Numbered from the stretch's first letter, positions 1 to 8,482 are shown. The stretch: 28,537 nt of DNA from Pseudomonadota bacterium (GCA_023410905.1 JAEYPL010000234.1:1-28537); one strand, 5' to 3'. The notes: generated by a model from the letters alone, not told the origin. Made by a program: numbers and translations.

Positions 1-480
1 CTGCCCATGGTCTGGTACGTGCCGCCGCTCTCGCCCATCACGGCCGCCGCCGAAGCCGGCAAGATGGGCGTCGATGGCGCGATGCCGGATGTGCGCTCGC
101 TGCGCATTCCTCTCAAGTACCTCGCGAACCTGCTGACTGCCGGTGATGAGAAGCCGGTCGCAACGGGGCTCGAGCGCATGATCGCGATGCGCACCTACAT
201 GCGTGCGAAAACCATCGACGGCGTGATCGACGAGGCCATCGCGAAGAAGGTCGGCCTGAGCGGTCAGCAGATCGAGGAGATGTATCACGTGATGGCAATC
301 GCGAACTATGAGGACCGCTTCGTCATTCCGACGACGCACCGCGAGGTCACGGAGGACGCCTACGAGCTGCGCGGCCAATGTGGGTTCACGTTCGGCGACG
401 GCTGTATGCCGAGCGACAACAAGCTCAACCTGTTCGGCGGCGTGAAGCTCAAGAACGACCGCAAGAAAGTGGAGGCCTGA
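1..480 (+). CDS. narH: Respiratory nitrate reductase beta subunit, C-terminal part
   Basis: This is the last ~159 residues of NarH, the iron-sulfur subunit that passes electrons from NarI haem to the molybdenum subunit NarG on the cytoplasmic face of the inner membrane. The reading frame is open at base 1, so the gene starts outside the window. The sequence begins LPMVWYVPPLSPI, a very characteristic stretch of the NarH C-terminal half, and keeps the segment near EDRFVIPTTHRE. The cluster-binding cysteines lie mainly in the missing part, so cofactor content cannot be checked. narJ begins three bases after the stop. NxrB of nitrite oxidisers is closely related; the following genes, and the absence of nxr-specific neighbours, favour nitrate reductase, but narG is not visible. 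Confidence 0.95.
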   Translation: MPMVWYVPPLSPITAAAEAGKMGVDGAMPDVRSLRIPLKYLANLLTAGDEKPVATGLERMIAMRTYMRAKTIDGVIDEAIAKKVGLSGQQIEEMYHVMAIANYEDRFVIPTTHREVTEDAYELRGQCGFTFGDGCMPSDNKLNLFGGVKLKNDRKKVEA

Positions 481-483
481 ACC

Positions 484-1236
484 ATGCGGACGCTCAAGGT
501 GCTCTCGGCTTTGCTGACCTATCCTTCTGACGAACTGCAGATCGCCGCAAATGAACTCAAGTCGATTCTCGCAAAGGAGACCATCCTGCCGGGGCGCCAC
601 CGGCCGGCCGTCGCCGCGCTCATCGACGACATCGCCGGGCGTGACCTCTTCGATGCACAGGAGCGCTACATCCTGCTGTTCGACCGAACGCGCTCCCTGT
701 CGCTTCACCTGTTCGAGCATGTGCACGGCGAAAGCCGCGATCGCGGCCAAGCCATGGTCGACCTGATCAAGCTCTACGAGGATGGCGGTTATTCGCCGAC
801 GACCACGGAGCTGCCGGATTTCCTGCCGCTGTTCCTCGAGTATGCGGCGACACGCGCGCCGGCCGAGGCACTCGAGCTGGTCGGTCAGCCCGGGCATGTC
901 TTCGCCGCGCTGCGTGAGCGACTGGCCAAGCGCAAGTCGCCCTACGAAGCCGTGTTTGCAGCACTCGTTGCCCTGTCGAAGGCCAAGCTCGACGAAGCAG
1001 CGCTGGCGGCTCTCCGCGAGGAGCCCGACCCGGAACCTGACGATCTCGAGGCGCTGGATGCAGCGTGGGAGGACGAGGAAGTCACCTTCGGTCCCGGCGC
1101 CGCGAAGAACGCATGCGGCGTCGACAGCCTGGCCTCGAAGCTGCGGCAGGCCCGACGTCCCGCACCGGGCACGGAACCCGTTCCAGGCAGTGGGCCGCGC
1201 ACGGTCGTCACGACTTCGCCAGCTCACCGCGCGTAA
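484..1236 (+). CDS. narJ: Nitrate reductase maturation chaperone NarJ
   Basis: NarJ is a dedicated cytoplasmic chaperone that binds NarG and allows molybdenum cofactor insertion before the complex docks to NarI. The 250-residue product begins MRTLKVLSALLTYPS and has the typical helical core, including FDRTRSLSLHLFEHVHGESR at about residues 68-87 and the PDFLPLFLEY segment. The last ~70 residues are acidic and then Pro/Arg-rich, a variable tail. The start follows the narH stop by three bases, and its TAA stop is embedded in the narI ribosome-binding site, so translation of the three genes is probably coupled. Confidence 0.95.
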   Translation: MRTLKVLSALLTYPSDELQIAANELKSILAKETILPGRHRPAVAALIDDIAGRDLFDAQERYILLFDRTRSLSLHLFEHVHGESRDRGQAMVDLIKLYEDGGYSPTTTELPDFLPLFLEYAATRAPAEALELVGQPGHVFAALRERLAKRKSPYEAVFAALVALSKAKLDEAALAALREEPDPEPDDLEALDAAWEDEEVTFGPGAAKNACGVDSLASKLRQARRPAPGTEPVPGSGPRTVVTTSPAHRA

Positions 1237-1248
1237 GGAGCCACCACC

Positions 1249-1977
1249 ATGCGCGACGCGATCTTCCGCATCCTCTTCGTCTGGTATCCCTACTTCTGCC
1301 TGACGACCTTCATCATCGGCAGCCTGATCCGCTTCGATCGCGATCAGTACAGCTGGAAGGCCAGCTCGAGCCAGATGCTGCGCAAGCGCCAGCTCTACTG
1401 GGGATCGAACCTCTTCCATTTCGGCATTCTATTCCTCGTGTTCGGACACACCGTCGGCCTGCTCACACCAACATCCGTCTACACGCTCGTAATGACCGTG
1501 CCACAGAAGCAGCTCATAGCTGTGATCGCGGGCGGCATCGCAGGTACGGCCTGCTTCATAGGCCTCACGCTTCTGCTCCATCGCCGGCTCTTCGATCCGC
1601 GCATTCGTCAGACATCCACGGTGATGGACATCGCCGTTCTGCTGATCCTTTGGGTTCAGCTCGTGCTCGGCCTGCTGACACTGCCCTCCTCGCTCGGACA
1701 TCGCGATGGATCGGCGATGCTGACCCTGTCGCACTGGGCGCAGGGCATTGTGACGCTCCAGCCCGTCGATCCCGCGACCCTTCAAGGGCTGGAGTGGCCA
1801 TTCCTTGCGCATCTCGTGCTCGGGATGACCATCTTCCTCGTCTTTCCCTTCTCACGTCTCGTGCACATCTGGTCGGCGCCGGTCTGGTATCTCGGCCGGC
1901 GTGGCTATCAGGTGGTACGGACCCGCAAGCCGCTGGCCTCAGGCGGCGTGCGGCGTCCCATGGAACCTGCGGAGTGA
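1249..1977 (+). CDS. narI: Nitrate reductase gamma subunit, cytochrome b NarI
   Basis: NarI is the membrane subunit that oxidises quinol and feeds electrons through two b haems to NarH. The 242-residue protein has about five membrane segments. Histidines at 57, 67, 188 and 206 fall one position from the four haem ligands of E. coli NarI (56, 66, 187, 205), so both haem sites appear intact. A strong AAGGAG at 1235-1240 precedes the ATG. The downstream isomerase gene begins five bases after the stop, which places it in the same transcription unit. Confidence 0.95.
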   Translation: MRDAIFRILFVWYPYFCLTTFIIGSLIRFDRDQYSWKASSSQMLRKRQLYWGSNLFHFGILFLVFGHTVGLLTPTSVYTLVMTVPQKQLIAVIAGGIAGTACFIGLTLLLHRRLFDPRIRQTSTVMDIAVLLILWVQLVLGLLTLPSSLGHRDGSAMLTLSHWAQGIVTLQPVDPATLQGLEWPFLAHLVLGMTIFLVFPFSRLVHIWSAPVWYLGRRGYQVVRTRKPLASGGVRRPMEPAE

Positions 1978-1982
1978 CCGCC

Positions 1983-2834
1983 ATGAGCACTCATGCTGCA
2001 TCTGCCGGCTGCGCCATCAAGCCGGTGATCACGACGAAGCAGAAGACTGTCGGCGTCAACGGCGTCGTCATTCCGCGAGCCGCCATTGCGCGCGAGACGC
2101 AGAACCATCCGGCATCGAAGCCCATTGAGGCTTGGTTGAGCGCCGCCCGCGCACTCGTCGTGCGTGAGCTGCTTCTGCAGGAGGCACGACGCATCGGGAT
2201 CGCGCCTCAGCCGATCAAGGACTCCGACGGGCGGCGCGAAACAGATGAGGAATCACTCGTTCGGCGGCTCGTCGAACAGGAAGTGGTGACGCCGGAGGCC
2301 GACGACGCGACTTGCCGGCGCTACTATGAAATGAACCACAAGCGGTTCCGCTCACCGGACCTCTACGAGGTGCGGCACATCCTCCTCGCGGCCGCGCCTG
2401 ACAATCGCAGCTCACGTAACGAGGCGCGCAGCCAGGCCGAGGCCATCATTGGCGCCCTGAAAGCGGAGCCATCGGCATTCGGCGAGGTGGCGCGGACGGC
2501 TTCGGCCTGCCCCTCGGGAAAGACAGGGGGCAATCTCGGGCAGATCGGGCCAGGACAGACCGTGCCTGAGTTCGAGCGCGCGCTATCCTCGCTCCCTGTC
2601 GGCGAGATCGCCCGCGAGCCGATCGAAACGAGGTACGGCTTCCACATCGTGGTGCTCGATCGGCGCATCGAGGGTCGTGATCTGCCGTATGAGATCGCGC
2701 AACCGCGCATTGCGGCATGGCTCGGCGAGAAAGTGCGCCGCGTCGCCATCCGTCAATACATCTCGCTCCTCGCCGGCCGCGCCGAGATCACCGGCGTCGC
2801 CCTCGACGGCAGCGCCACACCGCTCGTCCAATAG
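1983..2834 (+). CDS. Parvulin-type peptidyl-prolyl isomerase (nar-operon NifM-like)
   Basis: This 283-residue protein carries a rotamase (parvulin) domain at about residues 127-236, with the hallmark stretches YEVRHILL, GGNLGQIGPGQTVPEFE and ETRYGFHIVVLD. The N-terminal ~120 residues are helical, as in SurA/NifM-like chaperones. No signal peptide is visible, so it is expected in the cytoplasm, where it may help fold Nar subunits. Isomerases of this kind recur in alphaproteobacterial nar and nxr operons, which fits its position five bases after narI. The open frame extends far upstream, but that part only shadows narJ and narI; the ATG at 1983 is chosen for operon spacing and because the recognisable sequence starts there. 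Confidence 0.88.
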   Translation: MSTHAASAGCAIKPVITTKQKTVGVNGVVIPRAAIARETQNHPASKPIEAWLSAARALVVRELLLQEARRIGIAPQPIKDSDGRRETDEESLVRRLVEQEVVTPEADDATCRRYYEMNHKRFRSPDLYEVRHILLAAAPDNRSSRNEARSQAEAIIGALKAEPSAFGEVARTASACPSGKTGGNLGQIGPGQTVPEFERALSSLPVGEIAREPIETRYGFHIVVLDRRIEGRDLPYEIAQPRIAAWLGEKVRRVAIRQYISLLAGRAEITGVALDGSATPLVQ

Positions 2835-2844
2835 GAAGCAGATC

Positions 2845-3189
2845 ATGCAGCTCGGCACACTCATGGATCATCTCGAGTTCGAGGACGATGCTGCCGCCGC
2901 CCTCGAGGCGCTTGGAGATGTCGTGCTTTTCTCTCAGATTCGCGCCGCTGGCGAGCGCCACGAGGAAACGCCCGGCGAGTACGTCGCCAACGCCGCCCGG
3001 CGCTTCGCCGCACTGGCAGATGATGAAGATTGGCTTGGCCTGATGAATGCGATGGAACGCAGCCAGGACCCTTCCCGCGAGGCACTCGAGCGGATGCTCC
3101 GATGGGCGCTCAAGGCAGATGCACTCGAATCACACCCCCAACCGCACGCAGGCTGTACGTGCGGCGGACACGCGCACCCTGCCGGCTGA
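2845..3189 (+). CDS. Nar-operon protein of unknown function with Cys/His-rich tail
   Basis: The 114-residue product is mostly helical and acidic, with an N-terminal EDDAAAALEALGD stretch, and ends in a tail of about 20 residues with five His and two Cys (HPQPHAGCTCGGHAHPAG). A tail like that commonly binds a metal such as Ni, Zn or Cu, but this is inference. I do not recognise a named family. AGGA precedes the ATG by about eight bases, and the gene sits between the isomerase and the carbonic anhydrase with short gaps (10 and 22 bases), so it is very likely co-transcribed with narHJI. A role in metal handling or maturation of the neighbouring enzymes is one possibility. Confidence 0.75.
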   Translation: MQLGTLMDHLEFEDDAAAALEALGDVVLFSQIRAAGERHEETPGEYVANAARRFAALADDEDWLGLMNAMERSQDPSREALERMLRWALKADALESHPQPHAGCTCGGHAHPAG

Positions 3190-3211
3190 AGTTCGGTTCG
3201 AGAGCAAGGCC

Positions 3212-3997
3212 ATGTCACAGACGCTCGATCATCTCTTCGACCAGAACGTCGCCTGGGTCGACCGCAAGACCCGTGACGATCCGGGCTTCTTCAGGCGCAT
3301 GGCCGAGCAGCAATCGCCACGCTTGCTGTGGCTTGGCTGCTCGGACAGCCGCGTCCCCGCCAATGATGTTCTAGGCGTGGATCCCGGAGAGGTGTTCGTT
3401 CACCGCAATATCGCCAACATGGTGCACACGAGCGACATGAACATTCTGTCGGTCCTCGAGTTCGCGATCGAGCATCTCAATGTGGAGCATGTCATCGTTT
3501 GCGGTCACTACGGATGCGGCGGCGTGCGGCAGGTGCTTGCCGACCAGCGCGGCTCGATGCTCGATCATTGGCTGCAGCCGCTGACGATGATGTATCACAA
3601 GCATCGCGCGCACATCGACTCCAGCTCCAATGGCACGGCGAGACTGGACCGCCTTTGCGAGATCAACATCGAGATGCAGGTGCGTCGCGTCGCAGCGACG
3701 CCGATCGTGGAGAATGCCTGGTCGCGCGGCCAGCCGCTGCACGTGCACGGCTGGATCTATGCCATCCATGACGGTCTTCTCCGCGATCTCGGCCCGCACC
3801 TCTCCTCCATCGCAGAGCGGGATGCCCTGCCCTCCATAGATCAGCGGGTGATCGATCCCGTCGAGCCCGTGAGCGCCATGCGCCGACAGGCGATGGATGT
3901 GTTCGCGGCGATTGCGCCTCTCGACGAAGTGGCGCGACCCTGCTGCGGCTGCGCCGATGGCGGAGCCGAACGCCTCCCGAAAGCAGACGCGCGATGA
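3212..3997 (+). CDS. can: Beta-class carbonic anhydrase
   Basis: The enzyme interconverts CO2 and bicarbonate with a zinc ion. In this 261-residue protein the zinc ligands are visible as C43 and D45 (CSDSR, with R47 pairing to D45) and H99 and C102 (CGHYGCGG). The family core MSQTLDHLFDQN...WLGCSDSRVPAN is clear; the length is slightly greater than E. coli Can (220) because of a C-terminal extension with a second Cys cluster (CCGCADGG). No signal peptide is seen. The open frame extends upstream to 3047, but that overlaps the preceding gene; the ATG at 3212 matches the family start. The position inside a nar transcription unit is notable. Confidence 0.92.
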   Translation: MSQTLDHLFDQNVAWVDRKTRDDPGFFRRMAEQQSPRLLWLGCSDSRVPANDVLGVDPGEVFVHRNIANMVHTSDMNILSVLEFAIEHLNVEHVIVCGHYGCGGVRQVLADQRGSMLDHWLQPLTMMYHKHRAHIDSSSNGTARLDRLCEINIEMQVRRVAATPIVENAWSRGQPLHVHGWIYAIHDGLLRDLGPHLSSIAERDALPSIDQRVIDPVEPVSAMRRQAMDVFAAIAPLDEVARPCCGCADGGAERLPKADAR

Positions 3998-4018
3998 TGG
4001 CGAGATCACCATCGCGCG
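3988..4018. other. Intra-operon hairpin over the carbonic anhydrase stop codon
   Basis: CGCGCGATG at 3988-3996 and CATCGCGCG at 4010-4018 form a perfect 9-bp GC-rich stem with a 13-nt loop. The stop codon TGA (3995-3997) lies at the top of the left arm. No T-run follows, so a simple intrinsic terminator is unlikely; an mRNA stability or processing element separating the carbonic anhydrase and DUF2478 cistrons is possible. Confidence 0.5.
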
Positions 4019-4044
4019 ACGGGATCGAAACATTGGAGCTTATC

Positions 4045-4626
4045 ATGCCCGCTCTTCAAACCACTGCCCCCATCACTGCCATCGTCTACGGTGATGGCGC
4101 GCGAATCGCGCCACTTATCGATGCAATCACCTCCGAGCTCGGATCCGCGGGCTTTCGGCTTGCAGGCCTCATTCAGCGGGACAGGGTGCGTGCCGGCCGG
4201 TCACGTTGCGATATGCTGATGGAGGATCTGACGACCGGCGACATGATCGCAGTCTCGCAGGATCGCGGCGAAGGCGCACGCGGCTGCCGGCTGGACGTGG
4301 ACGCCTTGCTCGGGGCCGTCGGCCGCGTTCAGCAGGCCATGGCAACGAAGCCGGACCTACTGGTGGTCAACAAGTTCGGCAAGACGGAGTGCGAAGGCGG
4401 CGGATGCAGGTCGCTGATCGCGGAGGCGGTCGAGCGAGAGATCCCTGTTCTCGTGGCCGTGCCGTACGCCAATCTCGATGTCTGGCGCCGCTTCGCCGAC
4501 GATATCGCGGCAGAGTACAGCCTCGACGATCTGCTCCTGAATGGGACACATGAATGCGGCCACCTCGGTCTCGTCGAGAGCCCGCATGTTGGCGAAGCTG
4601 GCCCGGCGATAATCGCGCCTCGATAG
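4045..4626 (+). CDS. DUF2478 protein, putative nucleotide-binding protein
   Basis: The 193-residue product matches the DUF2478 style: AIVYGDGARIAPLID at the N-terminus, GFRLAGLIQRD, a central CDMLMEDL segment, DLLVVNKFGKTECEGGG, and a C-terminal segment near VPYANLDVW. The family is related to NTPase-like folds and is often found near molybdate transport or molybdoenzyme genes, so a role tied to nitrate reductase is plausible but unproven. The frame could open at ATG 3994, but that would place the start within a stable hairpin; ATG 4045 has GGAG seven bases upstream and matches the family N-terminus. Confidence 0.82.
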   Translation: MPALQTTAPITAIVYGDGARIAPLIDAITSELGSAGFRLAGLIQRDRVRAGRSRCDMLMEDLTTGDMIAVSQDRGEGARGCRLDVDALLGAVGRVQQAMATKPDLLVVNKFGKTECEGGGCRSLIAEAVEREIPVLVAVPYANLDVWRRFADDIAAEYSLDDLLLNGTHECGHLGLVESPHVGEAGPAIIAPR

Positions 4627-4635
4627 CGCTTGCCG

Positions 4636-5007
4636 CTAGGGGCTCCGCGGGCCGTCGGGACGCGTGAGGACGAACGTCGCCGCACCCCCGAGGGTGATCG
4701 CCTGGATCAGCAGAATTATGCCGGCAACGCCGAAAATTGCACTCATCAGGAAGGTCGCCGCCATGACCGCCACGGCAGCCAGCTTCACGCGACGATTAAT
4801 TGCACCGTGATTGTTCCAACGGGCGATGGGCGGCCCCATGCGTGGATGTGTCAGGAGCCAGTTGTGAAGTCGCGGGGATGATCGGGCGAACGCATACGCG
4901 GCGAGCAGGAGAAAGGGTGTGGTGGGAACGAGCGGGAGGACGACGCCGACGATGCCGCAAGCCGTCGAGGCGAGACCAAGGGTAAGCCAAAGCGCTCGCG
5001 CCGGCAT
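4636..5007 (-). CDS. YbaN-family (DUF454) inner membrane protein
   Basis: The 123-residue protein begins with a membrane segment containing GLASTACGIVGVVLPLVPTT, followed by PFLLLAAYAFARSSPRLHNWL and HPRMGPPIARWNN, which are the diagnostic motifs of DUF454/YbaN. A C-terminal pair of hydrophobic stretches completes the topology. Function in the family is unknown. The gene converges on the DUF2478 gene with nine bases between stops, and is divergent from nnrS. Confidence 0.85.
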   Translation of the reverse strand: MPARALWLTLGLASTACGIVGVVLPLVPTTPFLLLAAYAFARSSPRLHNWLLTHPRMGPPIARWNNHGAINRRVKLAAVAVMAATFLMSAIFGVAGIILLIQAITLGGAATFVLTRPDGPRSP

Positions 5008-5100
5008 CTGCTGTCACTCTCCGTCGCAGCATGGGGCGACGGGCGCCCGCATGGCGCCAGCCGCACGTCATCACAATACGAGCGCAGGCAGGATACGGCC

Positions 5101-6285
5101 ATGAGCACGAGTGCGGCACAGATTCGCGCGTACAAGGGACCTGCGCTGTTCAGCTACGGCTTTCGCCCGTTCTTCCTGTTCGGGGCCTTGTGGGCGGCCA
5201 TTGCTGTGGCGCTGTGGCTGCCGATCTTGAGCGGTCATCTTCATTTGCCGAGCACGCTCGCGCCCCTCGAATGGCACACCCACGAGCTGATCTACGGCTA
5301 CGTTCCGGCGATCGTCGCCGGCTTTCTGCTTACCGCTGTACCAAACTGGACGGGACGCCTTCCCGTGGTTGGCGCCCGTTTGGCGATCCTATTCTTCGCT
5401 TGGGTCGCGGGACGCATGGCCGTTTTCTTCTCGCATCTTTTGGGGGCCTGGTTCGCAGCGGCGATCGACATGGCCTTTCTTGCGGCTCTCGGCAGTGTGA
5501 TCGCGCGCGAGATCATCGCCAGTGGCAACACCAGGAACCTAAAGGTGTTGGCAGGCGTTGCGCTTCTCCTGATCGGCAACGGGCTGTTTCACCTCGAAGC
5601 CAGTACCGGGGTCGGGGCCGGACATGGCTCGCGCCTCGGAATCGGTGCGTCAATTATGTTAATCATGCTGATCGGCGGCCGCATCATTCCGAGCTTCACG
5701 CGGAACTGGCTCGCACGTCGCGGTCCCGGCCGATTGCCGACACCATTCGATCGGTTCGACGTCGCGGTGATGTTGGGTAGCGGCCTTGCACTCGCGTCCT
5801 GGATCTTCGCGCCGGAGAGCATTGCGACAGCAGCGCTCAGCCTCATCGCCGGCACACTGAATATCGTGCGTCTCGCACGGTGGGCGGGTGATCGGACGAG
5901 CGCAGAGAAGCTCGTCCTCATCCTTCATGTCGCCTACGCCTTCGTCCCGGTGGGCTTCTTCCTCCTGGCGTTGGGCATCCTGCGACCGGATGTCGTCGCG
6001 CAGACCGGTGCCCTTCACGGTTGGACGACCGGAGCAATCGGCATGATGACGCTGGCGGTCATGACGCGCGCCAGCCTTGGACATACCGGTCGGCGATTGA
6101 CAGCCTCGCGCCCGATCCAGCTCATCTATCTCGCGGTCCTGATCGCAGCGCTGGCACGCATCTCGGCCGCGTTCGACCTGCTGCGCGAGCCGATGCTTCA
6201 TCTTTCCGCGATGGCCTGGGTCGCTGCTTTCGGAGGCTTCGTCGTCGCCTACGCGCCGCTTGTGCTTCGGCAAAGCAGTCCGTGA
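5101..6285 (+). CDS. nnrS: NnrS family membrane protein
   Basis: NnrS is a polytopic haem- and copper-containing membrane protein first found in denitrifiers and linked to tolerance of nitric oxide and related iron-nitrosyl stress. The 394-residue product has about twelve hydrophobic segments and typical motifs: FSYGFRPFFLFGALWAA near residue 16, LEWHTHELIYGYVPAIVAGF at about 59, AVPNWTGRLP, and HGWTTGAIGMMTLAVMTRAS near 308. The conserved His residues of the WHTHE and HGWT motifs are present. I see no clear FNR or NnrR box in the 90 bases upstream. Its presence fits a locus producing NO as a by-product of nitrate respiration. Confidence 0.93.
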   Translation: MSTSAAQIRAYKGPALFSYGFRPFFLFGALWAAIAVALWLPILSGHLHLPSTLAPLEWHTHELIYGYVPAIVAGFLLTAVPNWTGRLPVVGARLAILFFAWVAGRMAVFFSHLLGAWFAAAIDMAFLAALGSVIAREIIASGNTRNLKVLAGVALLLIGNGLFHLEASTGVGAGHGSRLGIGASIMLIMLIGGRIIPSFTRNWLARRGPGRLPTPFDRFDVAVMLGSGLALASWIFAPESIATAALSLIAGTLNIVRLARWAGDRTSAEKLVLILHVAYAFVPVGFFLLALGILRPDVVAQTGALHGWTTGAIGMMTLAVMTRASLGHTGRRLTASRPIQLIYLAVLIAALARISAAFDLLREPMLHLSAMAWVAAFGGFVVAYAPLVLRQSSP

Positions 6286-6603
6286 CGTGGAACCGGACAA
6301 GTGCATCGCACTGGCGATGCGCCAGATCCACCACGACTACTTGGTGCCAAGCCCAAGCCTCGCAGCACCTTCCTACGCGAACTCCGAGCGGAAGGAGAGG
6401 GGCGGGGGCGGCGCATGGCGGGTGGTGTCATCCACCACTTGGCGCTGGCGTATTGCCGACACGCCGGGTTGACGTCGCAGATCGACAATGCAGAAAGGGC
6501 GATCTGTCCACAGCCTGGTCGACGCGATGCTGCGGTATCAGCGTCTAACCAAAACCGAGATGCTCATTTGCCTTCGAGCCCGCTCTTCGATCACCCCAAA
6601 TGC
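6286..6603. other. Intergenic stretch, no gene recognised
   Basis: About 320 bases between nnrS and the convergent cupin gene. Overlapping frames are open in several directions, but none gives a recognisable protein, ribosome-binding site or codon pattern. I see no RNA gene or clear terminator. Confidence 0.5.
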
Positions 6604-6960
6604 TCAGGAGCTGAAGCCGTCGCGCACCCAGTCGATAATGAAGCGATCGGACGCGTGAATGCAGACCGCGACGAGCCGGTCGTCGCCGATGGCGGTAAAC
6701 CGGTGCGGCGTCTCGGCCTTGATGACGATGATGTCGCCCGGACCTGCGACAACCAATTGCCCGTCGATGATCGCTTCCACCTGGCCGGCGTGGACGATGC
6801 AGGTTTCACTGTAGGGATGCGTGTGCATGCCCGGTCCTCGGCCCGGCTCGAGATCGCCAATAAAGAAGGAAATCCCGGCATCGTACCGACCGCCTTCGAA
6901 CTCCACGGCCGCAATTGCACCTCGTTGTTGTTCGCTTGGATGCAGAATATGGAACATCAC
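6604..6960 (-). CDS. Small cupin-domain protein
   Basis: A single-domain cupin of 118 residues. The first cupin motif is GPGMHTHPYSETCIVHAG at about residues 42-59, giving metal-ligand candidates H46, H48 and E52, and the second motif ends in PHRF with H86. All four usual ligands are present, so a metal-binding barrel is expected; the substrate is unknown. GAGGAG lies a few bases upstream of the start. The gene follows the GNAT gene by 32 bases on the same strand, so the two are likely one operon. Confidence 0.85.
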   Translation of the reverse strand: MMFHILHPSEQQRGAIAAVEFEGGRYDAGISFFIGDLEPGRGPGMHTHPYSETCIVHAGQVEAIIDGQLVVAGPGDIIVIKAETPHRFTAIGDDRLVAVCIHASDRFIIDWVRDGFSS

Positions 6961-6992
6961 CGTTCTCCTCAGGGTTCATCCAATGCTGGCGG

Positions 6993-7625
6993 CTACCAAT
7001 GCGACGCGGACCCGATTGCGCACATGGCGTTGTCGAAGCTGGCGACCCTTGTTCGTCTGCCCTCACGGATATCCTTCTCAATGCGCAGCAGGCTGCGATC
7101 ACTCCCATCGGCGTGCACCCGGTAGCCAAGCGAGCGGGCAAGGCTCACAAAGCCCGCGTTGACGGCCAGGCAATCGGCCGTGAGACGCGTGATGCCGGCC
7201 GCAGCAGCAATGCGCTCGAGCGTCGCCATCAACTGCGTGGCCACGCCGCGGCGCTGCCAGTGGTCTGCCACCGCCAACGCAAACTCCGCGGACCGGCTAT
7301 CGGCGGCCACGACGTAGCGCGCTTCGGCGACCATGCTCGGCCTTCCGTCGCGATCATGCAGGGCGGCCAGGGCGACCTGGGTCACATGGTCGATGCAGGT
7401 GCAGCGATCCAGCATGGCTGGTGGGAGGCATTTGAGGGCCTGAAAGAAGCGGAAATAGCGCGATGTCCCAGACAGGCCGGTGATGAACGCCTGCGCCATT
7501 ACGGCGTCGGCCGGGCCAAGGGGTCGCACGGCCAGGTCGCCGAAGTCGGTGCGGATGCGACGACAGAACATCCGGCATTGCCGTTCTGAGTCGAGGTGCG
7601 GGGTGTGCACGAGCATGTCTGCCAT
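6993..7625 (-). CDS. GNAT family N-acetyltransferase
   Basis: The 210-residue protein has the GNAT layout: an N-terminal LAVRPLGPAD strand, SRYFRFF, the acetyl-CoA loop QRRGVATQLM (Q124-R125-R126-G127-V128-A129) and a C-terminal segment NAGFVSLARSLGYRV. This resembles the stand-alone acetyltransferase domains related to those in acyl-CoA synthetase-like protein acetyltransferases. An AAGGA element overlaps the first ATG too closely; the in-frame ATG three codons later (7616) has normal spacing and may be the true start. The substrate cannot be predicted. Confidence 0.85.
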   Translation of the reverse strand: MADMLVHTPHLDSERQCRMFCRRIRTDFGDLAVRPLGPADAVMAQAFITGLSGTSRYFRFFQALKCLPPAMLDRCTCIDHVTQVALAALHDRDGRPSMVAEARYVVAADSRSAEFALAVADHWQRRGVATQLMATLERIAAAAGITRLTADCLAVNAGFVSLARSLGYRVHADGSDRSLLRIEKDIREGRRTRVASFDNAMCAIGSASHW

Positions 7626-7736
7626 TCCTTCTCGCTTCAGGATGCGCGCCGCTTGCGATCGGCGCGTGCTTCAGCCTCGGCGGCTACGACGGGCCGCCGG
7701 TGATTGTCTCCATCGATTGTCGGACGTGCCGATCTG

Positions 7737-8363
7737 CTAAGGAGGCGGTGCCGGTGTCAGGCCGTGGCGGCGCATGATCTCGGCCATCTTGACGCGGTCC
7801 GGCGGACCAGCGGTCGCCGCATTGATGACCTTGGCGGACTCACGGAAGAACTCGGGGCCGATGGCGGCCGGGCTGATCACGCAGAGCGCCTTCACGTCGG
7901 CGTTGCCGAGATTGTCGAAGCGGTGGACGGCGCCGCGAGGAATGCACAGCGCTTGTCCCGGTCCGACCTCGAACCGTGTACCGTTGACGGTCCAGGTCAG
8001 TACGCCGTCGATGCCGTAGATCGTCTCCTCGTATTTGTCGTGGCTGTGGGCCGGAGCCATCAGGCGCTGCTTGCCGGGGACCCTCATTTCGAAGGCCGCT
8101 ACGCTGCCGCTCGAATTGCTGCCGGTGACGAGGAAGCGGACCGCCAGCGGCCCGAGACGGATGGTTTCCTCGGCGGGATTGATCAGCAGCGGCCCCATGG
8201 CGACCTGGGCGATGGCCGAGCCGGGAAGTGGTGGCAGCACGGTCGCGGCAGATGCCGCCACCGCGCCACCGAGTACGCCCCGGCGGCTGAGCCGGGCCGC
8301 CAGCGGTTTTGCTTGGGGGAGTTCTGGAGCGATGTCAGGATTGAGCGCTGCTGGGCGGGTCAT
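7737..8363 (-). CDS. Exported cupin protein with Tat signal
   Basis: The 208-residue product has a twin-arginine signal: SRRGVLGG at residues 26-33 followed by a hydrophobic stretch and a likely cleavage site near SAIAQ (49-53). A cupin domain follows, with PAHSHDKYEET (ligand candidates H106, H108 and E112) and a later IPRGAVHRF (H147). The protein is therefore probably a periplasmic metal-binding cupin folded before export. It is divergently arranged with a LysR regulator gene 119 bases away, which suggests control by that regulator. The substrate is unknown. Confidence 0.85.
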   Translation of the reverse strand: MTRPAALNPDIAPELPQAKPLAARLSRRGVLGGAVAASAATVLPPLPGSAIAQVAMGPLLINPAEETIRLGPLAVRFLVTGSNSSGSVAAFEMRVPGKQRLMAPAHSHDKYEETIYGIDGVLTWTVNGTRFEVGPGQALCIPRGAVHRFDNLGNADVKALCVISPAAIGPEFFRESAKVINAATAGPPDRVKMAEIMRRHGLTPAPPP

Positions 8364-8482
8364 GTGCTAGTCTCCTGTTGCCTTGGGTTGTTCGGTGTCG
8401 GCAAAGGTGCGTAACACCGGGGCTGGCGGGTCCGGCAGCCACAAGATTGTTCGACTGCCCGACAGAACTGTTGAGCCTGACG

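Noticed and set aside
1065..1982. An upstream extension of the isomerase frame that would give a 589-residue fusion protein
   Set aside because: Those 306 codons lie fully under narJ and narI in another frame and have shadow composition (Arg, His and Ser rich). The recognisable isomerase begins at 1983.
6301..7125. A long + strand frame (274 residues) between nnrS and the GNAT gene
   Set aside because: Most of it is the complement of the cupin gene, which has clear metal ligands and a ribosome-binding site; the rest has no recognisable content.
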